Positions 40,154 to 40,625 of a stretch of 40,625 bases of DNA are shown in pieces. Position 1 is the stretch's first letter; the number at the start of each line of letters is the position of its first letter. The translations under genes were made by a program, and so were the position numbers. Below the pieces are notes generated by a model that was not told the origin of the DNA, ran no database searches, and saw only the letters and a list, made by a program, of their open reading frames with translations. Source of the DNA: an uncultured bacterium. GTDB taxonomy: Bacteria; Bacillota_I; Bacilli_A; Izemoplasmatales; Hujiaoplasmataceae. The stretch lies in assembly GCA_903844055.1 (NCBI GenBank), contig CAIMSF010000119.1:1-40625 (forward strand). The letters run 5' to 3'.

Positions 40154-40435
40154 ATGCGAATCGACAAATATCTCAAGGTTTCCCGCATCTTCAAGCGCCG
40201 CACGGTCGCGAAGGACATCTCCGACCACGAGCGCGTCCTCGTCAACGAGAAGGTCGCCAAGCCGTCGACGGCGGTCAAGGAAGGCGACGTGATCACGATC
40301 GTGTACGGCACGAAGAAACTGACCGTCCGCGTCCTGAAAACCGCCGACTCTGCCAAGAAGGCCGACGCCGACCTGATGTACGAGGTCGTCGCCGAGGAAA
40401 AAATCGCTTCCACGCCCGCGGACGCGTTGCGATAA
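40154..40435 (+). CDS. rqcP: RNA-binding S4-domain protein RqcP (YabO/HslR family)
   Basis: The protein has 93 residues. MRIDKYLKVSRIFKRRTVAKDISDHERVLVNEKVAKPSTAVKEGDVITI is an S4 RNA-binding domain; the short tail after it is charged. Family members bind 50S subunits carrying stalled peptidyl-tRNA and aid alanine tailing in ribosome-associated quality control (B. subtilis RqcP) or rescue stalled chains (HslR). The ATG follows AAAGGAG. In B. subtilis yabO lies near tilS-hprT-ftsH as well. No separate promoter was seen, so it depends on read-through from ftsH. Confidence 0.92.
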   Translation: MRIDKYLKVSRIFKRRTVAKDISDHERVLVNEKVAKPSTAVKEGDVITIVYGTKKLTVRVLKTADSAKKADADLMYEVVAEEKIASTPADALR

Positions 40436-40455
40436 TCACGCCCTTACGGTATAAT
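40427..40455 (+). promoter_or_regulatory. Promoter of the zinc-type ABC binding protein gene
   Basis: Plus strand -35 TTGCGA (40427-40432), exact 17-bp spacer, -10 TATAAT (40450-40455). The -35 overlaps the end of the S4 gene. Confidence 0.7.
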
Positions 40456-40466
40456 AGATGAAGAAT

Positions 40467-40483
40467 CCGGCCGATGCGGCCGG
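40467..40483 (+). other. Leader hairpin before the binding-protein gene
   Basis: CCGGCC (40467-40472), loop GATGC, GGCCGG (40478-40483), starting about 5 nt after the predicted transcript start. No T-run follows. Probably a stabilising 5' stem; no Zur-type palindrome was seen. Confidence 0.35.
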
Positions 40484-40501
40484 AAAGACGGTGGTGACCT
40501 G

Positions 40502-40625
40502 ATGAAAAAACTGATGGCTTTTCTTGCGGTCCTGATCGGCGTGTCGGCCGTGACGGCCTGCACGCCGACCGAGGAAGGCGACGACCTGTACGCGACCGTC
40601 TATCCGCTCGTCTACCTGCTTGGCA
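40502..40625 (+). CDS. Metal ABC transporter substrate-binding lipoprotein (ZnuA/AdcA-like), N-terminal part
   Basis: 41 residues are visible before the window ends. MKKLMAFLAVLIGVSAVTAC is a lipoprotein signal with lipobox VTAC (Cys 20). The mature start EGDDLYATVYPLVYLLG follows, and the 'YATVYPL' strand is the hallmark beginning of cluster A-I metal-binding proteins for Zn or Mn (ZnuA, AdcA, PsaA). Metal choice cannot be decided from this part. The ribosome site (GGTGGTGACCTG) is weak. Confidence 0.75.
   Translation, partial: MKKLMAFLAVLIGVSAVTACTPTEEGDDLYATVYPLVYLLG

Overview
The window is GC-rich bacterial chromosome read with the standard code: TGA is used as stop throughout, and several genes use GTG starts. 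Gene content and order point to the Bacillota/Mycoplasmatota side of the tree. The supporting evidence is tilS-hpt-ftsH, an S4-domain RqcP/YabO gene, tadA followed by a small-SRP-RNA gene, mnmG/rsmG close to parA (soj) and parB (spo0J) with a DUF951 gene behind parB, and B. subtilis-like tRNA sequences with encoded CCA. An anaerobic, fermentative metabolism is indicated by a complete multi-subunit [FeFe]-hydrogenase operon. No phage, insertion sequence or CRISPR was seen, and no rRNA gene is present.

Layout. 1-3760 (minus): the start of an MFS transporter, a lipoprotein, a PH-like membrane protein, and an ABC permease/binding-protein pair. 3865-4467 (plus): a Crp/Fnr regulator diverging from the ABC pair. 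The intergenic region carries a perfect 16-bp palindrome placed to activate the transporter and repress the regulator. 4523-8062 (minus): a six-gene unit with a SHOCT membrane protein, a small exported protein, a CueP-type copper protein, an HMA metal-binding protein and a two-component system. 8168-14972 (minus): a nine-gene [FeFe]-hydrogenase operon. Its four redox subunits (NuoE-like, HndB-like, NuoF-like, HydA) flank five signalling-type genes (DRTGG, RsbW-like ATPase, DRTGG, PHP, HATPase). 15076-18716: an Ig-repeat surface protein, a small membrane protein and a second MFS transporter.

18905-20211 (minus) is an array of 13 tRNA genes in two transcription units, each with a TTGACA promoter. 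20349-30981 (minus) is a housekeeping block: mazG-like, DUF951, parB, parA, two related membrane proteins of unknown function, rsmG, mnmG, a HAD phosphatase, SRP RNA, tadA, tdk and rpmE. One opposing gene for a membrane protein sits between rsmG and mnmG. 31257-34136 (plus) encodes a four-PAS GGDEF/HD-GYP cyclic-di-GMP protein. rsgA and maf follow on minus, then tilS-hpt-ftsH-rqcP on plus and the start of a zinc-type ABC binding lipoprotein at the right edge. No gene-free stretch exceeds about 300 bases.

How the parts fit. The hydrogenase operon would let the cell dispose of electrons from NADH plus ferredoxin as H2. Its embedded ATPase/DRTGG/PHP genes look like an on-board sensing module of unknown mechanism and are the best candidate for an under-described system. 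The Crp/Fnr-ABC switch is the cleanest regulatory logic readable from sequence. The tRNA array contains a CAT-anticodon tRNA resembling tRNA-Ile2, the substrate of the TilS encoded 17 kb away. Genes that lie on both sides of oriC in B. subtilis are side by side here, suggesting an origin-proximal but rearranged region; no dnaA, DnaA-box cluster or parS was found.
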